Notes: generated by a model not told the origin, from the sequence alone. A stretch of 64,000 nt of DNA from Streptomyces sp. BA2 (GCF_009769735.1 NZ_WSRO01000002.1:3732001-3796000), one strand, 5' to 3'. Counted from the first letter of the stretch, positions 25,525 through 35,975 are shown. A program made the numbers and translations.

Positions 25525-26130
25525 TCAGCCCAACAGCTCCCGCACCACAGGCGCCAACGCCCGAAACGCCTTCCCCCGATGGCTGATCGCGTTCTTCTCG
25601 TCCGGCGTCAGCTCCGCGCACGTCCTCGTCTCGCCCTCCGGCTGGAGGATCGGGTCGTAGCCGAAGCCTCCCGTGCCCGACGGGGCGTGGCGTAGTACGC
25701 CGCGCAGCTGGCCCTCCACCACCCTCTCCGTGCCGTCCGGGAGGGCGAGAGCTGCCGCGCAGGCGAAGTGGGCCGAGCGGTGGGCGTCCGCGTCGATGTC
25801 GCCGAGTTGGGCCAGCAAAAGGTTCAGGTTCGCTGTGTCGTCGCCGTGCTTGCCCGCCCAGCGGGCGGAGAAGATGCCGGGCGCGCCGCCGAGTACGTCG
25901 ACGCAGAGGCCGGAGTCGTCGGCGACCGCGGGCAGGCCGGTGGCCTTGGCGAGGGCGTGGGCCTTGAGGAGGGCGTTCTCGGCGAAGGTGACGCCGGTTT
26001 CCCTGACGTCGGGGATCTCGGGGTAGGCGTCCGCGCCGACGAGGTCGTGGGTGAGACCTGCGTCGGCGAGGATCGCCTTGAGTTCCGTGATCTTGCCGGC
26101 GTTACGGGTGGCGAGGATTAGGCGGGTCAT
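25525..26130 (-). CDS. rdgB: non-canonical purine NTP pyrophosphatase (RdgB/HAM1)
   Basis: 201 aa. It hydrolyses ITP, dITP and XTP to monophosphates and keeps deaminated purines out of nucleic acids. Motifs are LATRNAGKITEL at the N-terminus, TFAENALLKAHA, AVADDSGLCVDVLGGAPGIFSARWAG, GTGGFGYDPIL and the C-terminal NAISHRGKAFRAL. The length is typical. It lies in the rph-rdgB neighbourhood conserved in actinobacteria. Confidence 0.96.
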   Translation of the reverse strand: MTRLILATRNAGKITELKAILADAGLTHDLVGADAYPEIPDVRETGVTFAENALLKAHALAKATGLPAVADDSGLCVDVLGGAPGIFSARWAGKHGDDTANLNLLLAQLGDIDADAHRSAHFACAAALALPDGTERVVEGQLRGVLRHAPSGTGGFGYDPILQPEGETRTCAELTPDEKNAISHRGKAFRALAPVVRELLG

Positions 26131-26145
26131 GCCGACCAGTATCCA

Positions 26146-26175
26146 AGCCCCGAGCCCCCGAGCCCCGAGCCCCCG
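26146..26175. repeat. 15-bp tandem duplication
   Basis: AGCCCCGAGCCCCCG occurs twice in direct succession, between the rdgB start and the stop of the preceding lipoprotein gene. Confidence 0.9.
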
Positions 26176-26179
26176 GGCC

Positions 26180-26575
26180 TTACGGCGTGCAGACCTTTGT
26201 CAGTTCGCCCGCCGCGTCCGTGATGGGGCTGAGGTCGGGCGTCGCGTCGCCGCCGTCGATGGACTTGCGGACGTTGTCGACGGCCTTGTCGAGGTCGTCG
26301 ACCGCCTTGTTCACATCGGTGTTGTCGGTCTTGTCGCCGATCTCGTCGATGTTCTTGTCGATGTCGTCGAGCGCCTTGTCGGCCTGCGTGGGGTCGTCGC
26401 CCGCCTTCTCGACGGCCTGCTGCAGGTCGGTGACGCTGTCGGCGATGGCGTCCGCGGTCTGGACGCAGTCCAGGGCCTTGTTGACGGCGTCGCAGCCGAC
26501 GAGGCCGATGCCCGCCGGCACGGCGATCAGGACGGCGGTGACAGCGGTGGCGATACGGCGGTGGCGCGCGGCCAT
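26180..26575 (-). CDS. putative lipoprotein with helical (coiled-coil-like) body
   Basis: 131 aa. A type II signal peptide (Arg-rich start, hydrophobic core, lipobox GLVGC with Cys28) should lead to lipid anchoring on the outer face of the membrane. The mature part is Asp/Ala/Lys-rich with heptad-like spacing (ALDDIDKNIDEIGDKTDNTD, AVDDLDKAVDNVRKSID). This suggests long amphipathic helices. No enzyme motif is seen. It sits between rph and rdgB, probably transcribed with them. Confidence 0.8.
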   Translation of the reverse strand: MAARHRRIATAVTAVLIAVPAGIGLVGCDAVNKALDCVQTADAIADSVTDLQQAVEKAGDDPTQADKALDDIDKNIDEIGDKTDNTDVNKAVDDLDKAVDNVRKSIDGGDATPDLSPITDAAGELTKVCTP

Positions 26576-26668
26576 GGTTCGGTCCCTCCCCAGGGGGTAC
26601 GGACGGGCGCACGGCTTGGCCCGCGCGCCCGTACTCGTTAGAACGCCCCTAAGGGGCCTGATGGTTGC

Positions 26669-27400
26669 CTATGCGGTCGCTTCGAGTGCCTTGCGCTGGA
26701 ACGCGGCCAGGTCCTCGCAGCCGCCGACCGCGAGGTCGAGCAGTGCGTTGAGCTCCTTGCGGTCGAAGGGCTCGGCCTCGGCGGTGCCCTGGACCTCGAC
26801 GAAGCGGCCGTCGCCGGTGCAGACGACGTTCATGTCGGTGTCGGCCTTCACGTCCTCCTCGTAGCGCAGGTCGAGGAGCGGTACGCCGCCGACGATGCCG
26901 ACGGAGACGGCGGAGACGGTGTCGGTGAGGGGCTTGCGGCCCGCCTTGATGAGCTTCTTGCCCTGGGCCCAGGCGACGGCGTCGGCCAGGGCGACATAGG
27001 CGCCGGTGATCGCGGCCGTGCGGGTGCCGCCGTCGGCCTGGAGGACGTCGCAGTCGAGGACGATGGTGTTCTCGCCGAGCGCCTTGTAGTCGATGACGGC
27101 GCGGAGGCTGCGGCCGATGAGGCGGGAGATCTCGTGGGTGCGGCCGCCGATCTTGCCGCGTACGGATTCGCGGTCACCGCGGGTGTTGGTGGAGCGGGGC
27201 AGCATCGAGTACTCGGCGGTGACCCAGCCTTCGCCGCTGCCCTTGCGCCAGCGCGGGACGCCTTCGGTGACGGAGGCGGTGCAGAAGACTTTGGTGTCGC
27301 CGAAGGAGATGAGGACGGAGCCCTCGGCGTGCTTGCTCCAGCCGCGCTCGATGGTGATCGGGCGGAGCTGTTCGGGGGTGCGGCCGTCGATTCGAGACAT
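26669..27400 (-). CDS. rph: ribonuclease PH
   Basis: 243 aa, a phosphate-dependent 3' exoribonuclease that trims tRNA precursors. It shows the N-terminal [19 protein letters not shown], the phosphate-site arginines in [13 protein letters not shown], the active-site stretch [24 protein letters not shown], and [15 protein letters not shown] near the end. The length matches the family. It is probably the first gene of rph-lipoprotein-rdgB. Confidence 0.97.
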   Translation of the reverse strand: MSRIDGRTPEQLRPITIERGWSKHAEGSVLISFGDTKVFCTASVTEGVPRWRKGSGEGWVTAEYSMLPRSTNTRGDRESVRGKIGGRTHEISRLIGRSLRAVIDYKALGENTIVLDCDVLQADGGTRTAAITGAYVALADAVAWAQGKKLIKAGRKPLTDTVSAVSVGIVGGVPLLDLRYEEDVKADTDMNVVCTGDGRFVEVQGTAEAEPFDRKELNALLDLAVGGCEDLAAFQRKALEATA

Positions 27401-27423
27401 GACGCCGACCCTATCCGGTACGC

Positions 27424-27462
27424 GTACAGGCCCCGTTCCGGTTGCCGGAGCGGGGCCTGTAC
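27424..27462 (-). terminator. hairpin terminator of nagF
   Basis: GTACAGGCCCCGTTCCGG pairs with CCGGAGCGGGGCCTGTAC around a short loop, with one mismatch. It lies 55 bp beyond the nagF stop and upstream of rph. Confidence 0.8.
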
Positions 27463-27516
27463 GTGTGTATGGCTGGGGGTTGGGGCGTTATGCCCCGGGT
27501 GCTGCGGTGCTGCTGC

Positions 27517-27750
27517 TCACATCATGTCTTCGATGTCGGCGGCGATGGGGTCAGCGTCGGTGCCGATGACGACCTGGATCGCGGTGCCCATCTTGACGAC
27601 GCCGTGGGCGCCCGCGGCCTTGAGCGCGGCGTCGTCGACCAGGCTCGGGTCGTTGACCTCGGTGCGGAGGCGGGTGATGCAGCCCTCGACCTCTTCGATG
27701 TTGTCGATGCCGCCGAGCCCGGCAACGATCTTCTCAGCCTTGCTGGCCAT
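27517..27750 (-). CDS. nagF: PTS EIIB component, N-acetylglucosamine type
   Basis: 77 aa from the ATG at 27750; the frame is open upstream but that part is non-coding. It is a stand-alone glucose-family EIIB domain with phosphocysteine Cys24 in NIEEVEGCITRLRTEV. It passes phosphate from EIIA to sugar bound by EIIC. It is divergent from nagE1 and the arrangement nagF-nagE1-nagE2 is that of the S. coelicolor GlcNAc PTS. The DasR-like box between the genes may act on both. Confidence 0.92.
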   Translation of the reverse strand: MASKAEKIVAGLGGIDNIEEVEGCITRLRTEVNDPSLVDDAALKAAGAHGVVKMGTAIQVVIGTDADPIAADIEDMM

Positions 27751-27941
27751 GGTGTTCTCCCTGTTCTTAAAGGACGCGGCCTCACCACACCGTAGGTCCG
27801 CTTTGTCACGGTAACGCACGGTTGGAGCATCTTCGCGGGCGGCTACGGCACTCGTACCCAATGATGGCGATCAAGGTGCCATCCCTCGCGCCATTCCTGC
27901 CGGGACGGCACCGCACTCGTTCCGCGACTACTCGTTCCGCA

Positions 27942-27957
27942 ACTGGTCTACACCAGT
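27942..27957. promoter_or_regulatory. DasR-responsive element (dre)
   Basis: ACTGGTCTACACCAGT differs from the DasR consensus (A[GC]TGGTCTAGACCA[GC]T) at one central base. It is 43 bp before the nagE1 start and in the nagF-nagE1 divergent region. DasR is the GntR-type repressor of GlcNAc and chitin use, released by glucosamine-6-phosphate. Confidence 0.88.
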
Positions 27958-28000
27958 TTTCAACGACCGCCAAACCTGGCTTGTTCCGGAGGGGACGCCG

Positions 28001-29314
28001 ATGAGTTCCGAAGCTGCAGCGGTGCCGCAGAAGAAGTGGTGGAACGGGCTGTTCCAGGGTCTCCAGAAGATGGGCCGCAGCCTCCAGCTCCCCATCGCCG
28101 TCCTGCCCGCCGCCGGCATCCTCAACCGCCTCGGACAGCCGGACGTCTTCGGTGCCGACGGCCTCGGCTGGGACAACGTCGCCAAGGTCTTCGCGGCGGC
28201 GGGCGGCTCCCTCCTGGACTCCACCCTCGGCCTGCCCCTGCTGTTCTGCATCGGTGTCGCGATCGGCATGGCCAAGAAGTCGGACGGCTCCACGGCGCTC
28301 GCCGCGGTCGCGGGCTTCCTCGTGTACTACGCGGTGCTTCGCGCCTTCCCCGACGACTGCCCCACGGACACCACCTTCGGCGCCGCGGGCATGTGGAGCG
28401 GCGTCTGCATCGCGGAGGACGGGACGGTCGCGCAGGCCGCGTACCAGAATCCGGGGGTCTTCGGCGGCATCGTGATGGGTCTGCTCGCCGCGTGGTTCTG
28501 GCAGCGCTACCACCGCGTGAAGCTGGTCGACTGGCTGGGCTTCTTCAACGGCCGACGTCTCGTGCCGATCATCATGGCCTTCGTCGGTCTGGTCTTCGCC
28601 GGGCTCTGCGTGTGGATCTGGCCGCCCATCGGTGACGCTCTGACCAGCTTCTCCAAGTGGCTGGTGGACCTTGGGTGGTTGGGCTCGGGAATCTTCGGCG
28701 TGGCCAACCGCGCGCTGCTCACGGTCGGCCTGCACCAGTTCCTGAACACGTTCGTCTGGTTCCAGTTCGGCGACTACGAAAAGCCGGACGGCACGATGGT
28801 CCACGGCGACATCAACCGCTTCCTGGCGGGCGACCCGACGGCCGGTCAGTTCACGTCCGGCTTCTTCCCGATCATGATGTTCGCCCTGCCGGCCGCGGCT
28901 CTCGCGATCACGCACGCGGCCCGTCCGGAGCGCCGCAAGGTGGTCGGCGGCCTGATGCTCTCGGTCGGCCTGACGTCGTTCGTCACCGGCATCACCGAAC
29001 CGATCGAGTACTCGTTCCTGTTCATCGCGCCCGCGCTGTACGCGATCCACGCGGTCCTCACCGGTGTCTCCATGGCGGTGACATGGGCGCTGGGGGTCAA
29101 GGACGGCTTCAGCTTCTCGGCGGGTCTCATCGACTACGTCATCAACTGGAGTCTGGCGACCAAACCCTGGCTGATCATTCCCATCGGGCTCGTCTTCGCC
29201 ATCGTGTACTACGCCCTGTTCAGCTTCGTGATCCGCAAGTTCGACCTGCATACGCCGGGGCGCGAGCCGGAGGAAGAAGCGGAAGCACAGGACGCGGAGC
29301 AGACCAAGGCTTAG
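28001..29314 (+). CDS. nagE1: PTS EIIC permease for N-acetylglucosamine
   Basis: 437 aa with GGAGGGG 6-12 nt upstream. It is an integral membrane sugar channel of the glucose/GlcNAc EIIC family: LQLPIAVLPAAGILNRLGQP, KKSDGSTALAAVAGFLVYY, NRALLTVGLHQFLNTFVWF and SFVTGITEPIEYSFLF, the last holding the conserved Glu of the sugar site. It has no fused EIIB or EIIA, so it needs NagF and a separate EIIA. A charged Glu-rich tail follows. It is a paralogue of the next PTS gene. Confidence 0.93.
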   Translation: MSSEAAAVPQKKWWNGLFQGLQKMGRSLQLPIAVLPAAGILNRLGQPDVFGADGLGWDNVAKVFAAAGGSLLDSTLGLPLLFCIGVAIGMAKKSDGSTALAAVAGFLVYYAVLRAFPDDCPTDTTFGAAGMWSGVCIAEDGTVAQAAYQNPGVFGGIVMGLLAAWFWQRYHRVKLVDWLGFFNGRRLVPIIMAFVGLVFAGLCVWIWPPIGDALTSFSKWLVDLGWLGSGIFGVANRALLTVGLHQFLNTFVWFQFGDYEKPDGTMVHGDINRFLAGDPTAGQFTSGFFPIMMFALPAAALAITHAARPERRKVVGGLMLSVGLTSFVTGITEPIEYSFLFIAPALYAIHAVLTGVSMAVTWALGVKDGFSFSAGLIDYVINWSLATKPWLIIPIGLVFAIVYYALFSFVIRKFDLHTPGREPEEEAEAQDAEQTKA

Positions 29315-29358
29315 CCCCAGCGGGGGCGGAGTCTGCGCCCGCGCGCACGGCCGCATGC

Positions 29359-29392
29359 GGAAGACCCTCGAACCCTCGGGTCCGGGGGTCTT
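29359..29392 (+). terminator. terminator of nagE1
   Basis: A 14-bp stem AAGACCCTCGAACC / GGTCCGGGGGTCTT (one G-U, one mismatch) is followed by TTTT, 45 bp after the stop. Confidence 0.85.
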
Positions 29393-29465
29393 TTGCCGTT
29401 GATTTCACGTTATGGCCGACCCCACAAAACTCGTGGGTTCCTTACGTCACCTTCACCGTGCTACA

Positions 29466-29498
29466 ACAGGTCTACACCACTTAATGGTGTAGACCACG
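29466..29498. promoter_or_regulatory. paired dre boxes upstream of nagE2
   Basis: ACAGGTCTACACCACT (29466-29481) and AATGGTGTAGACCACG (29483-29498) each resemble the DasR box. Their centres are 17 bp apart and a larger inverted symmetry links them. They end 83 bp before the nagE2 start. Confidence 0.82.
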
Positions 29499-29581
29499 CG
29501 GCCGTCCCGCCGCGGCCCCCGGAGACGCCGCCGTCCCCCTCTTCCATGTCCTAGGCGGCGCCTTGCCCACTGGAGGAAGTT

Positions 29582-30847
<1,266 letters not shown>

Positions 30848-30870
30848 CCTCCCGCCGCACTTCGGGACGT

Positions 30871-30906
30871 AAGCCCCTCGCCGTTGGTACCAACGGCGAG
30901 GGGCTT
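30871..30906. terminator. palindromic terminator of nagE2 and the MBL gene
   Basis: A perfect 36-bp palindrome (AAGCCCCTCGCCGTTGGT and its complement) between convergent genes. Confidence 0.9.
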
Positions 30907-30952
30907 CGTCATGTCGGCTGATCGACATGGGCAGGCGCTCGACAAAGGAGCG

Positions 30953-31705
30953 CTAGATCTCGTAGCTCCGGCCGGGCTTCGCGAGTTCGGCCGGGCCGTC
31001 GTACACCGCGCGCGCGTCCGCCAGGTTCACCTGGGGGTCCGTCCACGGCGGGATGTGGGTGAGGAGGAGGCGCCCGGCATGCGCGCGCTGGGCGGACTCG
31101 CCCGCCTCACGGCCGTTGAGGTGCAGGTCGGGGATGTTCTCCTTGCCGTGCGTGAAGGCCGCCTCGCAGAGGAACAGGTCGGTGTCGGCGGCCAGTTCGT
31201 CCAGCGCGCCGCACACACCCGTGTCTCCCGAGTACGTGAGGGACTTGCCCCCGTGCTCGACGCGGATGCCGTACGCCTCGACGGGGTGGCACACCTTCTC
31301 CGTACGGACCGAGAAGGGGCCGATGTCGAACGAGGCCGGCTTCACGGTGTGGAAGTCGAAGACCTCGCTCATCGAGGAGGCCGATGGGGTGTCGGCGTAC
31401 GCGGTGGTCAGGCGCTGTTCGGTGCCCTCGGGTCCGTAGACCGGGATGGGGGCGCAGCGGCCGCCTTCGTGCCGGTAGTAGCGCGCCACGAAATAGGCGC
31501 ACATATCGATGCAGTGGTCGGCGTGCAGATGGCTGAGGAAGATCGCGTCCAGGTCGTACAGACCGACATGGCGCTGCAGCTCGCCCAGGGCGCCATTGCC
31601 CATGTCGAGAAGCAGCCGGAAGCCGTCGGCCTCGACGAGGTAGCTCGAGCAGGCCGAGTCCGCGGACGGAAACGACCCCGAGCAGCCGACGACGGTGAGC
31701 TTCAT
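30953..31705 (-). CDS. MBL-fold metallohydrolase (Rv1339-like)
   Basis: 250 aa. The metallo-beta-lactamase motif is SHLHADHCID, with His59, His61, Asp63 and His64. Further ligands are likely in YSGDTG and at LLLTHIPPW. It is RNase Z/PhnP-like in sequence style. Mycobacterial Rv1339, in the same rph-rdgB-cysM neighbourhood, was reported to be an atypical cAMP phosphodiesterase. A cyclic-nucleotide or phosphodiester substrate is therefore plausible here but not shown. Confidence 0.85.
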   Translation of the reverse strand: MKLTVVGCSGSFPSADSACSSYLVEADGFRLLLDMGNGALGELQRHVGLYDLDAIFLSHLHADHCIDMCAYFVARYYRHEGGRCAPIPVYGPEGTEQRLTTAYADTPSASSMSEVFDFHTVKPASFDIGPFSVRTEKVCHPVEAYGIRVEHGGKSLTYSGDTGVCGALDELAADTDLFLCEAAFTHGKENIPDLHLNGREAGESAQRAHAGRLLLTHIPPWTDPQVNLADARAVYDGPAELAKPGRSYEI

Positions 31706-31928
31706 GGAGCGGAAACCTCCGGGGGCGAAACGGGGGTTGTGCGGGGCGTTGCGGGGGGTTCTCGAAGGGCCTGCGAGAGGCTCTCCAGGGAGTTCTGCGG
31801 TCCGTTGAGCGTAAGGCGCAAAAGGTCAGGTCGCTCCTCCGTCGTGGGCCGTTGTGGGAGAACTCACCTGCGCTGTCACCGGTTCGGGGGGCGCGCGGGG
31901 CGGGGAGCGCCCCGGTACCGTCTGCGGT

Positions 31929-32390
31929 ATGGATACGTCATGGTGGCTCGCGCTTGCCGCCGTGGTGGTGCTCGCGGCGGTCGCCGCGTTGGTGGACGGC
32001 CGGGGCCGCAGCGGCCGCGGGCCCCGCGGGCGGACCACCCGGCCGCCGGGCAGGCCACGTGGGCCGCGGCGGAGGCTGCCCGCGCCCAAGCCCGCGGAGA
32101 TCTGGTGGGCGAAGGTGCCCTACGAGGACGGGCCCGGCACCAAGGACCGGCCCTGTCTGGTGCTGTCCGTGCGGGGCGAGCGCGCGGTCGTCGCGAAGAT
32201 CACCAGCAAGTACCACGACGAGCGGGCCGGGGTGATTCCGCTGCCGCCCGGGTCCGTGGGGGACGCGCGGGGGCGGCCCAGCTTCCTGGAGACGGACGAG
32301 CTGCGGGACGTGCCGGTGTGGGAGTTCCGCAGGCGGGCGGGGATCGTGGATCCGGCGCTGTGGGATCAGGTGCGGTACTTGGCGGGTTGA
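31929..32390 (+). CDS. membrane-tethered PemK/MazF-like protein
   Basis: 153 aa from the ATG at 31929. The N-terminus is one transmembrane helix (WWLALAAVVVLAAVAALV), then an Arg/Gly/Pro-rich linker (about 25-55). A PemK/MazF-like beta-barrel follows, with EIWWAKVPYEDGPGTKDRPCLVLS, AKITSKYHD and a C-terminal RRRAGIVDPALWDQVRYL. Soluble relatives are ribosome-independent mRNA interferases paired with antitoxins. No antitoxin gene adjoins it, and the tether is unusual, so it may be a non-toxic relative. Confidence 0.75.
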   Translation: MDTSWWLALAAVVVLAAVAALVDGRGRSGRGPRGRTTRPPGRPRGPRRRLPAPKPAEIWWAKVPYEDGPGTKDRPCLVLSVRGERAVVAKITSKYHDERAGVIPLPPGSVGDARGRPSFLETDELRDVPVWEFRRRAGIVDPALWDQVRYLAG

Positions 32391-32402
32391 GCGGCAACGG
32401 AG

Positions 32403-32445
32403 AACGCCGGGCGGGCTGGATGCGTCCAGCCCGCCCGGCGTTTTC
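32403..32445. terminator. perfect 18-bp hairpin with T-tract
   Basis: AACGCCGGGCGGGCTGGA, loop TGCG, complement to 32442, then T residues. It is shared by the convergent PemK-like and cysM genes. Confidence 0.9.
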
Positions 32446-32457
32446 CTGCGTCTGCCT

Positions 32458-33417
<960 letters not shown>

Positions 33418-33696
33418 TCAGACCATGCCGCCGGCCACGGCCGGGAGGATCGTGACGCTGTCGCCGTCGGTGAGCTTGGTGGAGATGCCGTCCAGGAAGC
33501 GGACGTCCTCGTCGTTCAGGTACACGTTGACGAAGCGGCGCAGCTTGTCGCCGTCCACAATGCGCTCGGCGATGCCCGTGTGCCGCGAGTCGAGGTCGGT
33601 GAAGAGCTCGGCGAGGGTGTCCCCGCTGCCCTCGACGGCCTTGGCGCCGTCGGTGTAGGTGCGGAGGATGGTCGGGATGCGGACCTCGATGGCCAT
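33418..33696 (-). CDS. cysO: CysO sulfur-carrier protein with a two-residue C-terminal extension
   Basis: 92 aa, a ubiquitin-fold MoaD/ThiS family protein. The core RFVNVYLNDEDVRFLDG and DGDSVTILPAVAGG is close to mycobacterial CysO. Carriers act through a C-terminal Gly-Gly that becomes a thiocarboxylate. Here Gly89-Gly90 is followed by Met-Val, so the protein must be trimmed before activation; the JAMM protease gene mec 3.4 kb upstream on this strand is the obvious candidate. It is transcribed with cysM. Confidence 0.92.
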   Translation of the reverse strand: MAIEVRIPTILRTYTDGAKAVEGSGDTLAELFTDLDSRHTGIAERIVDGDKLRRFVNVYLNDEDVRFLDGISTKLTDGDSVTILPAVAGGMV

Positions 33697-33848
33697 GGCT
33701 GGGGGCTCCTGTCGGGAGATGTCACGTGGGTGGGCGCGCGGCGGCCCGGTCGTGCGGTGCGTCAGTTCGAATGCGTAGGCGTCAGGTGTCAGGTGTCTGG
33801 CGTTACGCGGAGGTGGCGCCGCGGCTCACGGCCGTACGGCGGCGGCTG

Positions 33849-33950
33849 TCAGCGCGAACAGATCGCGCTGGAGAGCCTGCACAAATCGACGTGCAGACGC
33901 GCAACGAGCAGCATGCCCGGCATCTTGTCGCTCACGTCGTGGGGAACCAT
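33849..33950 (-). CDS. leader peptide of the cysO-cysM operon (cysteine-responsive type)
   Basis: 33 aa from the ATG at 33950, or 21 aa from the ATG at 33914. It ends LLVARLHVDLCRLSSAICSR, the R-x-H-V-D-L-x-R-x-x-S-A-x-C pattern of short peptides annotated as putative leaders before actinobacterial sulfur genes. TACGAT lies so that its last base is at -7 relative to the ATG at 33950, as expected for a leaderless transcript. Cysteine codons at positions 24 and 31 could sense Cys-tRNA supply. It ends 152 bp before cysO. Confidence 0.72.
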   Translation of the reverse strand: MVPHDVSDKMPGMLLVARLHVDLCRLSSAICSR

Positions 33951-33986
33951 GCGGTCATCGTATCGATTCCCGGTCCGGGTTCTGGA

Positions 33987-34000
33987 ATGTGATCTCACAT
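33987..34000. promoter_or_regulatory. small dyad ATGTGA-TC-TCACAT upstream of the leader peptide
   Basis: A 14-bp inverted repeat 37 bp upstream of the leader start, near its expected -35 region and also just after the btuD stop. It could be an operator; no regulator is assigned. Confidence 0.4.
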
Positions 34001-34019
34001 GCTGGACGGTTTGCGTCCA

Positions 34020-34814
34020 TCACGTGGATGACGGGAGGCGGGGCGCAGCTGAGGGCAGGTACGTGACCGTCGGAGCGCCCGTGGCCGGGTGCACCGCCAC
34101 CTCCGCCGTCACCCCGTACACCTCGGCGAGGAGCTCGCTGGTCAGGACCTCCTTCGGCGCGCCTGACGCGACGAGGCGGCCGGCGTCGAGCACGTACAGA
34201 CGGTCGCAGTAGTACGCCGCCAGATTGAGGTCGTGCAGAGCCAGGAGATTCGTGGTGCCGAGGTCGCGGACCAGGGCGAGGATCTCCAGCTGGTAGCGGA
34301 TGTCGAGGTGGTTGGTCGGCTCGTCCAGGACGAGGACCGCGGGCTCCTGCACCAGCGCCCTCGCCACCAGGGCGCGCTGGCGCTCGCCGCCGGAGAGCCC
34401 GGCGAAGACGCGGTGCGCGAGGCCCGCCGCGCCGACGCGTTCCAGCGCGTCGCCGACCAGGACGGCGTCCTGCGCGGTGTCCGCCTCCCAGAAGCGTTTG
34501 TGCGGGGAGCGGCCCATGGCGACGATCTGCCGGACGGTGAGCTCGAAGCCGGTGTGACCGTCCTGCGGGACGGTGGCGATGCGGCGGGCGCGGTCCTTGG
34601 CCGAGCGGGCCGCCAGGTCGTCACCGTCGAGGAGTACGCGGCCGCCGGTGGGCGTGAGGGTGCCGTAGACGCAGCGCAGGAGGGTGGTCTTGCCGCTGCC
34701 GTTGGGGCCGACGAGGCCGATGGTCTCGCCTCGGGCCGCGTGCAGGGTGACGTCGTCGACGAGGCGCAGGCCGCCGGATGTCTCGTACGTGAGGTTCTCG
34801 GTACGCAGCATCAT
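34020..34814 (-). CDS. btuD: cobalamin ABC transporter ATP-binding protein
   Basis: 264 aa from the ATG at 34814, which overlaps the permease stop as ATGA, so translation is coupled. It has Walker A GPNGSGKTT, the signature LSGGERQRALVARAL, Walker B VLVLDEPTNHLD and the H-loop ALHDLN. This is the FecE/BtuD type that powers import of iron chelates or vitamin B12. The upstream cobalamin riboswitch assigns it to B12. Confidence 0.9.
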   Translation of the reverse strand: MMLRTENLTYETSGGLRLVDDVTLHAARGETIGLVGPNGSGKTTLLRCVYGTLTPTGGRVLLDGDDLAARSAKDRARRIATVPQDGHTGFELTVRQIVAMGRSPHKRFWEADTAQDAVLVGDALERVGAAGLAHRVFAGLSGGERQRALVARALVQEPAVLVLDEPTNHLDIRYQLEILALVRDLGTTNLLALHDLNLAAYYCDRLYVLDAGRLVASGAPKEVLTSELLAEVYGVTAEVAVHPATGAPTVTYLPSAAPRLPSST

Positions 34815-35932
34815 GCGGATGCCCCTTCCTCCGTACGGTTCTTGCGCAGCATCCACAGGAAGAACGGGCCGCCCGTCAGCGCCGTCAGGACGCCGACCGG
34901 GATGTCCTGCGGCGCCGCGAGCGTGCGCGCCGCGAGGTCGGCGGCCACCAGGAACACCGCGCCCATCAGGGCCACCACCGGCAGGAGCGCCCGGTGTGCG
35001 GCGCCGACCAGCATCCGGGCCGCGTGCGGCACCATCAGGCCGACGAAGCCGATGGCTCCGCTGTACGCGACGAGTACGCCGGTCAGGAGCGAGGCGAGGA
35101 CGAAGACGGCGGCGCGGAAACGGGCCGTGTCCAGGCCGAGGACGGTGGCGCCCTCCTCGCCGACCAGGAGCAGGTCGAGGGGGCGGGCCAGGGCGACGAG
35201 CAGCGCCGTGCCCACGACGAGGGATGCGCCGGGCAGGGCGAGCATGTCCCAGCGGGCGCTGCCGAGGCCGCCGAGGGTCCAGTACAGGACTTCCTTCAGG
35301 TGGTCGGCGCTGTCGGCCATGATCAGGATGAGGCTGGTCAGGGCGGAGAGGATGTACGAGACGGCCACTCCGGCCAGGATCAGGCGGCCGGTGGCGAATC
35401 CGCCGCCGCCGGATCTCGCCAGGGTGTAGACGACCAGCAGCGAGAGCAGGGCGCCGGCGAAGGCCGCGGCCGGGATGGTGACGGTGGTGGCCAGGCCCGC
35501 GCCCAGGCCGAAGACGCTGCCGAGGACGATGACGGCGACGGCTCCCGCGGATGCTCCGGAGGAGACGCCGAGGAGGAACGGGTCGGCCAGGGGGTTCCTC
35601 ACCAGGGCCTGGAGGACGGTGCCGATGACTGCCAGGCCTGCGCCTACGGCTGCGCCGAGCAGGACCCGGGGTAGGCGGACGTCCAGCACGATGGTGCGGA
35701 ACGGGGAGGGTTCCGCCCTTCCGGCGAGGATCGTCAGGACGTCTGCCGGGGGGATCCGGACCGAGCCCAGTGCCAAACCGGCCACGATCGCTGCCGCGAG
35801 GGCTGCGCAGAGCGTCGCGATGACTGTTGCGTAGCCCAGTCGTCTGCGGGTCTGTGTGGCCCGGGCGGGGCTTTCCCCAACCCCGCCCCTTCCCACAAAC
35901 CCGCTCGGCGCGGGGGCCTTGGTCGCCGTCAT
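34811..35932 (-). CDS. btuC: cobalamin ABC transporter permease (FecCD family)
   Basis: 373 aa from the ATG at 35932. About ten hydrophobic segments are visible. FecCD motifs are RLPRVLLGAAVGAGLAVIGTVLQALVRNPLADP near the start and GFVGLMVPHAARMLVG near the end. The annotated ATG lies within a dispersed intergenic repeat. The first ~25 residues (MTATKAPAPSG and the Gly-rich run after it) look repeat-derived, so the true start may be later, for example the GTG about 13 codons in. It lies between btuF and btuD in one operon. Confidence 0.87.
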   Translation of the reverse strand: MTATKAPAPSGFVGRGGVGESPARATQTRRRLGYATVIATLCAALAAAIVAGLALGSVRIPPADVLTILAGRAEPSPFRTIVLDVRLPRVLLGAAVGAGLAVIGTVLQALVRNPLADPFLLGVSSGASAGAVAVIVLGSVFGLGAGLATTVTIPAAAFAGALLSLLVVYTLARSGGGGFATGRLILAGVAVSYILSALTSLILIMADSADHLKEVLYWTLGGLGSARWDMLALPGASLVVGTALLVALARPLDLLLVGEEGATVLGLDTARFRAAVFVLASLLTGVLVAYSGAIGFVGLMVPHAARMLVGAAHRALLPVVALMGAVFLVAADLAARTLAAPQDIPVGVLTALTGGPFFLWMLRKNRTEEGASA

Positions 35933-35975
35933 CACCGGCTTCGCCGAGTTCGTCCTCAAACGCCGGACGGGCTGA
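35917..35975 (-). repeat. dispersed intergenic repeat, copy A
   Basis: On the minus strand it contains CAGCCCGTCCGGCGTTTGAG, then GACGAACTCGGCGAAGCCGG and TGATGACGGCGACCAAGG. The same element occurs at 47141-47196 and 62074-62131. It sits between btuF and btuC and includes the assigned btuC start codon. Confidence 0.88.

Noticed and set aside
26590..26660. Possible terminator after rph
   Set aside because: Only a 5-bp stem (GCCCC-TAA-GGGGC) and imperfect outer pairing are visible, too weak to call.
27806..29356. 516-aa minus-strand frame over nagE1 and a similar one over nagE2 (29453-30928)
   Set aside because: Both are antisense shadows of the PTS EIIC genes; His/Asp/Arg-rich with no motifs.
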